Shown in pieces: positions 8,194 through 14,880 of a stretch of DNA of 38,004 nucleotides. Position numbers and translations under genes: made by a program. The DNA lies in contig CANSKS010000026.1 in NCBI GenBank assembly GCA_947647615.1, positions 1 through 38,004 on the forward strand, written 5' to 3'. This DNA comes from an uncultured Neglectibacter sp. Lineage in GTDB: Bacteria > Bacillota > Clostridia > Oscillospirales > Acutalibacteraceae. Under the pieces are notes generated by a model. That model had not been told where the DNA came from and made no database searches. It was given only the letters and a program-made list of their open reading frames with translations. How positions within the stretch are numbered: the first letter of the stretch is position 1; the number at the start of each line of letters is the position of its first letter.

Positions 8194-8464
8194 GAATCTA
8201 TTTGTAAATACTTTATGAATTGGGAATTTATGAAAAAACAACCTTTCTACCCCAAAAAAGGTCCCTATCTTCACTTCTCTTTTTGTGAAGAAGCTAAAAA
8301 GGCATGTCACCAAAATTTTCAGGAATCACACTTTTCCAGAAGAAAAACTTTTTAAGGACGCCTCCGAAGTTAGGAGAAAGGCGGAATGCCACTTTTTTTC
8401 TAGTCTGTAACCCACTGCAAAACCTCTGGAAAAGCTTCTATAGGCAAAAGCGAGAAATAAAAAT
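8194..8464. other. AT-rich intergenic stretch with no supported gene
   Basis: About 270 bases between the heat-shock promoter and the HD-domain remnant. It is more AT-rich than its neighbours. A weak hairpin (CTTCAC with GTGAAG, 8269-8290) and a T7 run after GGCGGAATGCC (about 8381-8399) are present, but neither is a convincing terminator. A 67-codon plus-strand frame here has no good ribosome-binding site and no recognisable motif. It reads like decayed sequence. Confidence 0.6.
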
Positions 8465-8584
8465 TTACCGGATTCCGTCCCATTCCTCTAAAAATTCAGA
8501 AATATAGGTTTTCGTATACGCTTCCCTTTGTTCGGCAATCTTTTTCGCCGTATCTGTGTTCATCAAGTCTTTGTATTGGTCAAT
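8465..8584 (-). pseudogene. C-terminal remnant resembling an HD-domain phosphohydrolase
   Basis: A 39-codon open stretch ends in TAA and is closed upstream by an in-frame TAG. It encodes NTDTAKKIAEQR followed by a Tyr/Glu-rich helix ending EFLEEWDGIR. In my recollection this resembles the last helices of Clostridial HD-domain hydrolases, whose C-termini often read TxTAKxxAEER...FLxxFxxEW. The HD metal-binding part is absent. No ribosome-binding site precedes the internal Met. I read it as a gene remnant whose 5-prime part was lost at or near 8585, next to a hairpin. The family assignment is by eye only. Confidence 0.45.
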
Positions 8585-8597
8585 CTAGAATAGCGCA

Positions 8598-8633
8598 GTA
8601 CCCGCCGAAAAGCAACTGCTTCCCAGCGGGTAC
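8598..8633 (-). other. 36-nt near-perfect hairpin, likely RNA on the minus strand
   Basis: GTACCCGC at 8598-8605 is perfectly complementary to GCGGGTAC at 8626-8633. On the minus strand the inner arms TGGGAAGC and GCTTTTCG also pair fully if G-U pairs are allowed, giving a 16-bp stem with an AGTT loop. On the plus strand those G-U positions become A-C mismatches. This suggests a structure maintained in minus-strand RNA, the 3-prime region of the transcript carrying the sulfhydrylase gene. No T tract follows, so it is not a standard terminator. Confidence 0.5.
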
Positions 8634-8722
8634 CAGGTTTCTTACAGGCGCAATACTACGAGCGGGCGCCCGAGTATGCCCCTTAAAAGTCCCTTCTATC
8701 TTTCCAAAAACGGGAAATTCCT

Positions 8723-10003
8723 TTATTTCACCGCCATCTCCAAGGCCTGATAAACGTCGGCCAAAATGTCCTCCGGGTTTTCAATCCCTACAGAAAACCG
8801 GATGAGGTCGGCGGGAACCCCCGCTTCTTTTAACTGTTCGTCGTTCATCTGCCGGTGTGTTGTGCTGGCAGGATGCAAGACGCAGGTGCGCAGATCCGCC
8901 ACATGGGTGACCACCGAAGCCATTTTCAGGCTGTCCATAAACTTTGTAGCAGCCTCACGCCCTCCTTTTATGCCAAAAGAAATCACGCCGCTGGAACCAT
9001 TGGGCATATATTTTTGAGCAAGTTCATGATAGGGACTGCTTTTCAAACCGGGATAATTGACCCAGGCGATGCGGGAGTCGTTTTCCAAAGCCTCCGCTAT
9101 TTTTTGAGCGTTGGTACAGTGCCGCTCCATGCGCAGCGCCAAAGTCTCCATGCCCAGGTTCAGCAAAAAAGCGTTCATGGGGGCGGCCTGGGCACCCAGG
9201 TCCCGCATCAAGTGGGTACGGCATTTGGTGATATAAGCCGCTTTTCCAAACTGTCGGGTATAGATCACTCCATGATAAGATTCATCCGGCTGAGTGAGCT
9301 GGGGATATTTCCCGTTATCCCAATTGAAGTTGCCGGAATCCACAATGACGCCGCCCAGCTGCACCGCATGGCCGTCTAAATATTTGGAAGTGGAATGCAC
9401 CACAATATCCGCGCCGAACTCAAAAGGACGGCAGTTGATGGGGGTTGGGAAAGTATTGTCCACGATCAGCGGCACGCCAGCTTCATGGGCCGCCTTAGCA
9501 AAAGCCTCCAAATCGGCCACTGCCAGAGAGGGATTCGCCAAAGTCTCTGCAAACACACATTTGGTGTTGGGCCTCATGGCGGCCTGCAACTCCTCCAGAG
9601 TGCTGACAGGGGGGACGAAGGTAGTTTCAATGCCCATTTCCTTCATAGTCTTGTAAAACAGGTTGAAAGTGCCGCCGTAAATGGCACTGGAGCTTACCAC
9701 ATGGTCACCGGCATGGCAAATGTTCAGCACTGCCATCAGTGAAGCCGCCTGGCCCGAAGCGGTGATCAAGGCCCCTACGCCGCCCTCCAGGGCCGCCAGC
9801 TTCTTTTCTGCCACATCGTTGGTAGGGTTGCCTAATCTGGTATAAAAAAATCCCTCTTTTTCCAAATCGAACAAGGCGCCCATCTCCTGGGAGCTTTCAT
9901 AGGTATAGGTAGTGCTCTGCACGATGGGGACCACCCTGGGTTCCCCGTTTCCGGGGGTATACCCTCCCTGCACGCACAACGTATCTAATTTATATTTCTG
10001 CAT
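8723..10003 (-). CDS. O-acetylhomoserine sulfhydrylase-type Cys/Met metabolism PLP enzyme
   Basis: 426 residues from the ATG at 10003, which has AAGGAAG about 8 nt upstream; an in-frame GTG 21 nt earlier is less likely. The fold is the Cys/Met-metabolism PLP family: YTRLGNPTND early on, an Asp-bearing VDNTFPTPINCRP block, and the PLP lysine (K207) in HSTSKYLDGH. The long insert and the AVQLGGVIVDSG sequence after the lysine fit O-acetylhomoserine sulfhydrylase (MetY/CysD type), which makes homocysteine from O-acetylhomoserine and sulfide in methionine synthesis. Related lyases share the fold, so the exact substrate is inferred. No SAM riboswitch is visible; it lies 46 nt after a small zinc-ribbon gene and may be co-transcribed with it. 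Confidence 0.9.
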   Translation of the reverse strand: MQKYKLDTLCVQGGYTPGNGEPRVVPIVQSTTYTYESSQEMGALFDLEKEGFFYTRLGNPTNDVAEKKLAALEGGVGALITASGQAASLMAVLNICHAGDHVVSSSAIYGGTFNLFYKTMKEMGIETTFVPPVSTLEELQAAMRPNTKCVFAETLANPSLAVADLEAFAKAAHEAGVPLIVDNTFPTPINCRPFEFGADIVVHSTSKYLDGHAVQLGGVIVDSGNFNWDNGKYPQLTQPDESYHGVIYTRQFGKAAYITKCRTHLMRDLGAQAAPMNAFLLNLGMETLALRMERHCTNAQKIAEALENDSRIAWVNYPGLKSSPYHELAQKYMPNGSSGVISFGIKGGREAATKFMDSLKMASVVTHVADLRTCVLHPASTTHRQMNDEQLKEAGVPADLIRFSVGIENPEDILADVYQALEMAVK

Positions 10004-10049
10004 CTTTGTATCTTCCTTTCTCACGCACTTTTCCTTTTAAAAGAGCGCA

Positions 10050-10535
10050 TTAAAAATTGGCAAAAATTTCCTTTAACCAGTTCGACAGGAAATCTGCTCC
10101 CAACACAACCAAGATGATCAGCAGCAAAAAAAGCACTACGGAAACACTTTGAACTACAAAGCGTTTTTTTGAGGGCATGTCCTCAAACCCTTCTTCTCCG
10201 CTCCAACGTTCTTTCTGAATCGCCTGTTCCGCTTGGGCACAAAGGTTGGAAGCGGTAGAAAGCTGGCCGTATTTCACAAAAACATTTTGGTCGGTAGGCA
10301 TGACCTCACTGTCGTAAAAATGGGACACCCGGCCTTTTTGAAACTCCTCCAGCTGATATTCCACCCCACCGGCAGAAAAAACTTCGGCCAGACGTTGGGC
10401 GGTGTACAGGTCGGCCCGCTTTAACAAAACGAAGTCTTCTTCCGCCGCAGGGCGCAAAAACCGCGTATTTTTGCAATGAGGGCATTTCTGGGAGGTTTCC
10501 TCGCACAGGCTACGGCATTTGGTACAATACAGCAT
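10050..10535 (-). CDS. Small zinc-ribbon protein with C-terminal membrane anchor (DUF2007-like middle)
   Basis: 161 residues from the ATG at 10535, preceded by AAGGGGG; upstream in-frame Met codons lack such a site. The N-terminus MLYCTKCRSLCEE...CPHCK carries two CxxC pairs, a zinc ribbon. Residues about 30-65 (FVLLKRADLYTAQRLAEVFSAGGVEYQL, in part) resemble the DUF2007-type signal-transduction fold, in which a short ferredoxin-like unit senses unknown ligands. One strong transmembrane helix sits near the C-terminus (about 132-152), leaving the ribbon in the cytosol. The family resemblance is by eye. It has its own promoter and precedes the methionine-pathway gene. Confidence 0.75.
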   Translation of the reverse strand: MLYCTKCRSLCEETSQKCPHCKNTRFLRPAAEEDFVLLKRADLYTAQRLAEVFSAGGVEYQLEEFQKGRVSHFYDSEVMPTDQNVFVKYGQLSTASNLCAQAEQAIQKERWSGEEGFEDMPSKKRFVVQSVSVVLFLLLIILVVLGADFLSNWLKEIFANF

Positions 10536-10569
10536 CTTTTTCCCCCTTTTCGCGGCTCTTTTCCCACTT

Positions 10570-10598
10570 ATCATACTGCAAAATCTTCTGTTTGTAAA
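10570..10598 (-). promoter_or_regulatory. Sigma-A promoter for the zinc-ribbon gene (and perhaps the sulfhydrylase gene)
   Basis: TTTACA (10593-10598) and TATGAT (10570-10575) on the minus strand are 17 nt apart, each one base from consensus. The ATG at 10535 follows about 35 nt after the -10 box. Confidence 0.65.
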
Positions 10599-10665
10599 TG
10601 AAAAAATCCCCTGAAAGCCTATCCGCTCCCCTGGCCAAGGTCGGTACAGGCGCCTTCCAAAGGTC

Positions 10666-10691
10666 AAAAAGGGAAAGAAGCGGAAAGCTTC
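10666..10691 (-). terminator. Rho-independent terminator of dpaA-dpaB
   Basis: On the minus strand GAAGC, loop TTTCC and GCTTC are followed by TTTCCCTTTTT. It lies 18 nt past the dpaB stop. The stem is short (5 bp) but the T-rich tail is good, and the next gene has its own promoter. Confidence 0.6.
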
Positions 10692-10709
10692 AGGGGAGAC
10701 AATAGGTTC

Positions 10710-11282
10710 TCAGCGGTAAAAAGGCTGGAGCTGCCTGCCTTCTTCGGCCTCTTTTACCGTCTGAGAAAGCAAGGAAAAGTCGGAAACTAAGGAAAATGGT
10801 TTCTTTTCCGGATCGTCCTGTCTCAGGGGCACAATATAAATATGCTTTGTGTTGAACAGCTTCGCCAAATTCGGCCCGGAAGCCCCCATGGCGTCGTTGG
10901 TGGCCAAACACAGCACCACCGGCTTCCCCACCCGCAAGGTAGATTTCACCGCCATGGTCACCGAGGTATCGGTAATACCGTTGGCAATCTTCGACAAAGT
11001 GTTGCCCGTACATGGGCAGACCACCATAAGGTCTACCAGGCTTTTGGGGCCAATGGGCTCGGCTTCCACTATGGTATGCAAAGGAGTTCTCCCGGAAATT
11101 TCCGAAGCTTCTTTTAAAAAGTCTTCCGCTTTTCCAAAACGAGTATCGGTTCCGAACACATTTTGAGAAAACACAGGCAAAATGGAATACTCCTTCTTTA
11201 AAGCGCGCATCTGCTCCATAGCCTGGGAAAGGGTGCAAAAGGATCCGCACATAGCAAAACCTATGGTATTTATCATCATCAT
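10710..11282 (-). CDS. dpaB: Dipicolinate synthase subunit B (flavoprotein)
   Basis: 190 residues, starting at the first of three consecutive ATG codons, 11282. The Rossmann-like flavoprotein start INTIGFAMCGSFCTLSQAM, the VVCPCTGNTLSKIANGITDTSV block and the VLCLATNDAMGASGPNLAKL block match DpaB/SpoVFB of the flavoprotein (UbiX/Dfp-like) family. With DpaA it converts dihydrodipicolinate-derived intermediates to dipicolinic acid in the mother cell, which is then loaded into the forespore. The ATG overlaps the dpaA TGA by one base (TGATG), and AAAGG lies upstream, so the two are translationally coupled. Confidence 0.95.
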   Translation of the reverse strand: MMMINTIGFAMCGSFCTLSQAMEQMRALKKEYSILPVFSQNVFGTDTRFGKAEDFLKEASEISGRTPLHTIVEAEPIGPKSLVDLMVVCPCTGNTLSKIANGITDTSVTMAVKSTLRVGKPVVLCLATNDAMGASGPNLAKLFNTKHIYIVPLRQDDPEKKPFSLVSDFSLLSQTVKEAEEGRQLQPFYR

Positions 11283-12181
11283 CAAACCTTTCTTTCGGAA
11301 AAATCAGCTGGACGCTGCCCTTCCCTCCCCCATTCCTCTTCCGCCCGCATCCGGCAGGCTGCGTCCAAGATCATTTTGGCGGAAGTTTTTGGAGAAAACC
11401 TGCCGGGCAGGCCCTGGCCATCTGTCACGGAAAATCCCAGATCTTCTGCCGCCTTCCGGCAGATCCCTCCGGGCGGTGAAGCCAATTCCAAAAGAAACGT
11501 TTCCGGGCTTTGCAGGGCCAGTTCCCGAACTCCCAAAACCTGGGCCGGCACAGTGTTGAAAACAGCGTCATAGCACCGGGATATCTGCTGGTATTCCAGA
11601 GGTTCACAGCCAATCGCCTCAATGGCCGCCAGGTCTTGAGGCTTTCTGGCGCAGCAGTCCACCTTGGCGCCCAGCGCCTTTAACGCAAGGCAAAGGGCCT
11701 TGCCAATCCGTCCAAACCCCGTTACCAAACAACGGGAGCCGTTTAAGGCCCCCTTCCCGTGACATACGGCCAACCCCACTGCCCCTTCGGCCGTAAGGAA
11801 GGCGTTGCCCACTGTCAGTTCTTCCCGTGTGTAATAATCGTAGATCTTTATATTCTTCCAAAGGGTAGAGGTGGAAACCAATTTTTCCATCATTCCTCCG
11901 TAGACCCGTTTATTTTCAAACAGGCGGGCGAAGCGGTCGTCCAGCGAAAACACTTCCCGGGAAAAGGGCGCGTGCAGCAAAATTCCATCCTTTGTGGCAG
12001 GCAGGGGAAAAAATACACTTTCGCAGGCCTTCGCAAATTCCCGGAGGGGCAGCTCGGGCATCCCCTCTGCCCCCTTACAGTTTTCCAAACCGCAAAGGAA
12101 CACCTTTTCCCCCTTTTCCTGCAACCGTTTTGCCAGGTACACCTGTCTTTCATCGCCGCCCAGAACCCCCACTGTACCCAT
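11282..12181 (-). CDS. dpaA: Dipicolinate synthase subunit A
   Basis: 299 residues. It begins MGTVGVLGGDERQVYLAKRL, with GGDERQ typical of DpaA/SpoVFA. The C-terminal half has a NAD(P)-binding Rossmann domain: LVTGFGRIGKALCLALKALG, as in family proteins related to D-isomer dehydrogenases. It supplies the dehydrogenase part of dipicolinate synthase. The ATG has GGAG 6 nt upstream. dpaA-dpaB form a compact two-gene unit without the asd/dapG genes that follow spoVF in Bacillus subtilis. Presence of dpaAB implies a spore former using the direct enzyme rather than the Etf-type replacement of some clostridia. Confidence 0.95.
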   Translation of the reverse strand: MGTVGVLGGDERQVYLAKRLQEKGEKVFLCGLENCKGAEGMPELPLREFAKACESVFFPLPATKDGILLHAPFSREVFSLDDRFARLFENKRVYGGMMEKLVSTSTLWKNIKIYDYYTREELTVGNAFLTAEGAVGLAVCHGKGALNGSRCLVTGFGRIGKALCLALKALGAKVDCCARKPQDLAAIEAIGCEPLEYQQISRCYDAVFNTVPAQVLGVRELALQSPETFLLELASPPGGICRKAAEDLGFSVTDGQGLPGRFSPKTSAKMILDAACRMRAEEEWGREGQRPADFSERKV

Positions 12182-12258
12182 TTATTCTCCACCCCTTCGG
12201 CATAATTTCAAACAGCTCCGCTTGCAGATTCTGCTGCGCACAGAACACGGAGATATTT

Positions 12259-12287
12259 CATAATATGGCAGCCCCGGGGTTTGGGTG
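12259..12287 (-). promoter_or_regulatory. Possible sigma-K promoter of dpaA-dpaB
   Basis: The minus strand carries CATATTATG at 12259-12267, matching the sigma-K -10 pattern CATAnnnTA except for the last base. An AC dinucleotide in CACCC lies about 17 nt upstream (12284-12287), where the sigma-K -35 AC element belongs. In Bacillus subtilis spoVF is transcribed by sigma-K, so the match is sensible, but the motif is low in information and sits in AT-rich sequence. Confidence 0.4.
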
Positions 12288-12328
12288 ATTCATAATAATT
12301 TTATTTTTTTCCGATTTCCTATTTATTT

Positions 12329-12350
12329 TATAATGGTTTCGCAATATAAT
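12329..12350 (+). promoter_or_regulatory. Possible murC promoter region with two TATAAT boxes
   Basis: Two perfect TATAAT boxes lie at 12329-12334 and 12345-12350, in a strongly AT-rich stretch 90-110 nt before murC. Neither has a good TTGACA at the right distance, so which one, if either, is used is unknown. Confidence 0.35.
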
Positions 12351-12370
12351 AAGAATAATGGTAAAATTGA

Positions 12371-12442
12371 ATGAGACTGGGGCGTGTGAAGAAAATTGTA
12401 TTTGCATTTGTCCTGGTGGTAAGGAGATACTCTTATTTATGA
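12371..12442 (+). CDS. Possible 23-residue leader peptide coupled to murC
   Basis: An ATG at 12371 opens a 24-codon frame encoding a basic then hydrophobic peptide (MRLGRVKKIVFAFVLVV and a short tail). Its TGA at 12440-12442 overlaps the murC ATG as ATGA, a classic coupling geometry. There is no clear Shine-Dalgarno before it, and the murC site AAGGAG lies inside it. It may be chance. Confidence 0.2.
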   Translation: MRLGRVKKIVFAFVLVVRRYSYL

Positions 12443-13833
12443 ACGATACGATAAATGATGCAAGCAATTTGTTGGACCGTGTAAAAAGGCTTCACTTTGT
12501 AGGCATTGGCGGTTCCGGTATGTGTCCCATGGCGGAAATACTCCATCACAAGCACTACATTCTTACCGGCTCCGACATGAATGAGTCCGATACTTTAGAA
12601 CGTATCAAAGGCTATGGGATTCCCGTGTTTATGGGGCACCGGGCGGAAAATATCGGAGACGCAGAGGCCGTCGTATATACCGCAGCCTGCAAACAGGATA
12701 ACCCGGAGCTGGTGGCTGCTCGGGAAAAAGGTATTCCCACCCTGGAACGCTCTGTCATGTTGGGTCTGCTGACGAAAAAATTTGAAAAAGCCATCGCGGT
12801 TTCCGGAACCCACGGGAAAACCACTACGACCGGCATGTTGACTCAAATCCTGCTGGAGGGCGGTATGGACCCCAGCGCCATTATCGGCGGCAAGCTGCCG
12901 CTGATCGGCGGAAACGGCCGAGTGGGAAAAAGCCAGTTTATCGTATGCGAAGCCTGTGAATATGTGGACACCTTTTTGCAGCTGCATCCAGCGGTGTCGC
13001 TTATTTTAAACATCGACGCCGATCATTTGGATTATTTTAAAACTGTGGACAACATCATCCGTTCCTTCCGGCAGTTCGCCCGGCAAACCTCATCCCTGTT
13101 GGTGGTAAACGGAGATGACGAAAGGGCCTTGAAAAGCGTTAATGGGCTCACTCACGCCAGCTGCGTCACCTTTGGCCTTTCGGAAACCAACGACTATTAT
13201 CCCGCCGAGCTGAATGAGGAAGATACCGCCTGCGAGGATTTCACCTTGATGTACCACCAGGAAAGGCTGGGACGGGTAAATTTAAAAGTTCCAGGGGAAC
13301 ACAATATGAAAAATGCTTTGGCGGCTGCAGCTGCAGCCCATTCTTTGGGTGTAAGCCCTGCCGTAATTTGTTCTGCCTTGGGAAATTTTTCCGGGGTACA
13401 CCGGCGGTTCGAAATTTTGGGAAAGTTTAACGGCGTCACTGTGGCCGATGACTTTGCTCACCACCCCACCGAGCTGACCGCGGTGCTCTCCTCCGCCGTC
13501 CGTATGGGATATCGTGAGGTGTGGGCCGTGTTCCAGCCCCATACCTATTCCCGCACCTATAACCTGATGGATGAGTTCGCCAAAGCCCTTTCTATCCCTC
13601 ACCATGTGGTTATGACGGAGATCCTGGCAGTGAGAGAAACCAATACTTACCAGGTGCACACCAGTGATTTGGCGGCAAAAATCCCGGGCAGCGAGTGGTT
13701 TCAAAGCTTCGAGGAAATTGCCGGTCACGTTATCAAAATGGCTCAGCCCGGCGACTTAATTCTCACTTTGGGCGGCGGCGATATTTATAAATGCGCCAAC
13801 CTGATTGTAGAAAAATACCAAAACAAGGGGTAA
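12439..13833 (+). CDS. murC: UDP-N-acetylmuramate--L-alanine ligase MurC
   Basis: 464 residues from the ATG at 12439, set by AAGGAG upstream and by the N-terminus matching the family; an in-frame ATG at 12358 adds 27 unlikely residues. VGIGGSGMCPMAEIL binds the UDP-sugar. The ATP-binding loop SGTHGKTTTT is at about 122-131, and EACEYVDTFL, NIDADHLDYF and the VADDFAHHPTE block are typical of Mur ligases of the MurC class. It adds the first amino acid to UDP-MurNAc in the cytosol during peptidoglycan synthesis. It stands alone, closed by a terminator 18 nt downstream. Confidence 0.98.
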   Translation: MNDTINDASNLLDRVKRLHFVGIGGSGMCPMAEILHHKHYILTGSDMNESDTLERIKGYGIPVFMGHRAENIGDAEAVVYTAACKQDNPELVAAREKGIPTLERSVMLGLLTKKFEKAIAVSGTHGKTTTTGMLTQILLEGGMDPSAIIGGKLPLIGGNGRVGKSQFIVCEACEYVDTFLQLHPAVSLILNIDADHLDYFKTVDNIIRSFRQFARQTSSLLVVNGDDERALKSVNGLTHASCVTFGLSETNDYYPAELNEEDTACEDFTLMYHQERLGRVNLKVPGEHNMKNALAAAAAAHSLGVSPAVICSALGNFSGVHRRFEILGKFNGVTVADDFAHHPTELTAVLSSAVRMGYREVWAVFQPHTYSRTYNLMDEFAKALSIPHHVVMTEILAVRETNTYQVHTSDLAAKIPGSEWFQSFEEIAGHVIKMAQPGDLILTLGGGDIYKCANLIVEKYQNKG

Positions 13834-13851
13834 GGCTCCAACGTCTTTCCG

Positions 13852-13892
13852 GGTGCCGCTGCAAAGTGTTTCATTTTGCAATGGCACCTTTT
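13852..13892 (+). terminator. Terminator downstream of murC
   Basis: GGTGCC (13852-13857) pairs with GGCACC (13883-13888) and TGCAAA (13860-13865) with TTTGCA (13875-13880), with a two-base internal loop, followed by TTTT. The stem is strong and the T tract short. Confidence 0.7.
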
Positions 13893-13961
13893 CGTTGCCA
13901 GCCCCTATGCCCGGGTATAAGACACAGGAGAAACCAGTTTTGTACAAACAGGAGGAAAATC

Positions 13962-14738
13962 ATGGAAATTAAAGCTGTCTTTTTTGATATAGACGGAACG
14001 CTGCTGCCCCCCGAAACCCGAAAAGTTCCCCAGTCTGCCTTGGAGGCCTTGGCCGCTGCCCAGAAGCAAGGAGTAAAGCTTTTTGTGGCCACAGGCCGCA
14101 CCCAGCCTATGGTGCGCTTTTTGGAAGAAATTTTCCCCTTTGACGGCTATTTGGCCTTAAACGGCCAGTATTGTTTTGATAAAACCGGAAAAGTACTTCA
14201 TAAAATGGCCATAGAGAAAAACCAGATTTTGCAGCTGATAGAAATTTTGAAGGAGCATCCCTTCCCCTGCCTGCTAATCGAAGAGGAGGGCTCTTTCATG
14301 GCAATTGAGGATCCTATTATGCTGGAGCATTTCGCCAGGGAAAACATCGCGCCCCCTTTGCTTTATGACCCTGCCCGGCTGCAGGAGCATCCGGTTTACC
14401 AGTTTTTGGTGTACCATCCCAAAGAAAACGCTTCTTTTTTAACGCCTCTTACCGGCGTAGAACCCACCAGTGCTACGCCTCTCTGCTTTGATGTGATCCC
14501 TAAAGGAGGCGGGAAAGCCGCTGGGCTGGCCGCAGTGGCCTCCTATTACGGAATAGCCAGGGAAGAGGTTATGGCGGTGGGCGACGGCGATAACGATGTG
14601 TCTATGCTCCGTTGGGCCGGAATTGGCGTGGCCATGGGAAACGGACAAACCAGCGCTAAAGAAGCCGCAGATTACATAACTGCCCCAGCCTTGGAAGACG
14701 GTATTGAAAAGGCTCTTCGCCATTTCGGTGTCATTTAA
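13962..14738 (+). CDS. Cof-type HAD family phosphatase
   Basis: 258 residues from the ATG at 13962, preceded by a perfect AGGAGG. Motif I is FFDIDGTLLP, with D9 as nucleophile and D11 as acid/base. Motif II lies in FVATGRTQPM, motif III is a Lys in KGGGKAAGL, and motif IV is VGDGDNDVSML. The central cap domain is of the C2 (Cof) type. Such enzymes dephosphorylate sugar phosphates, nucleotides or pyridoxal phosphate, and the substrate cannot be read from sequence. It lies between murC and a kinase gene on the same strand, but the murC terminator suggests separate transcription. Confidence 0.92.
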   Translation: MEIKAVFFDIDGTLLPPETRKVPQSALEALAAAQKQGVKLFVATGRTQPMVRFLEEIFPFDGYLALNGQYCFDKTGKVLHKMAIEKNQILQLIEILKEHPFPCLLIEEEGSFMAIEDPIMLEHFARENIAPPLLYDPARLQEHPVYQFLVYHPKENASFLTPLTGVEPTSATPLCFDVIPKGGGKAAGLAAVASYYGIAREEVMAVGDGDNDVSMLRWAGIGVAMGNGQTSAKEAADYITAPALEDGIEKALRHFGVI

Positions 14739-14846
14739 AAAAGCTTCCTTTTCCAGAAAAGGCTCATTTGCCCAGGCAGAGGAAGGGAGGAAGCAAAGGT
14801 ACCATTGCCGGTTCCCCTGCCACAAGCCCAAACAAATCGCTCAAAA

Positions 14847-14872
14847 GGCGGCATGGTTGTGCCGCCAGGAGG
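14847..14872 (+). promoter_or_regulatory. Hairpin abutting the Shine-Dalgarno of the APH-type kinase gene
   Basis: GGCGGCA (14847-14853) and TGCCGCC (14860-14866) form a perfect 7-bp stem with a six-base loop. The next six bases, AGGAGG (14867-14872), are the ribosome-binding site of the gene at 14881. A stem this close could affect ribosome loading or mRNA stability. No known riboswitch is recognised. Confidence 0.45.
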
Positions 14873-14880
14873 AAACAACA

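Noticed and set aside
8304-8507. 67-codon plus-strand frame in the heat-shock/sulfhydrylase gap
   Set aside because: No Shine-Dalgarno, no motif, and it overlaps the HD-domain remnant on the other strand.
9960-10049. SAM riboswitch or T-box before the sulfhydrylase gene
   Set aside because: The gap to the upstream gene is only 46 nt, with no S-box core or T-box sequence.
12358-12438. N-terminal 27-residue extension of MurC
   Set aside because: The family starts at the later Met, and AAGGAG precedes that ATG; the extension has no site of its own.
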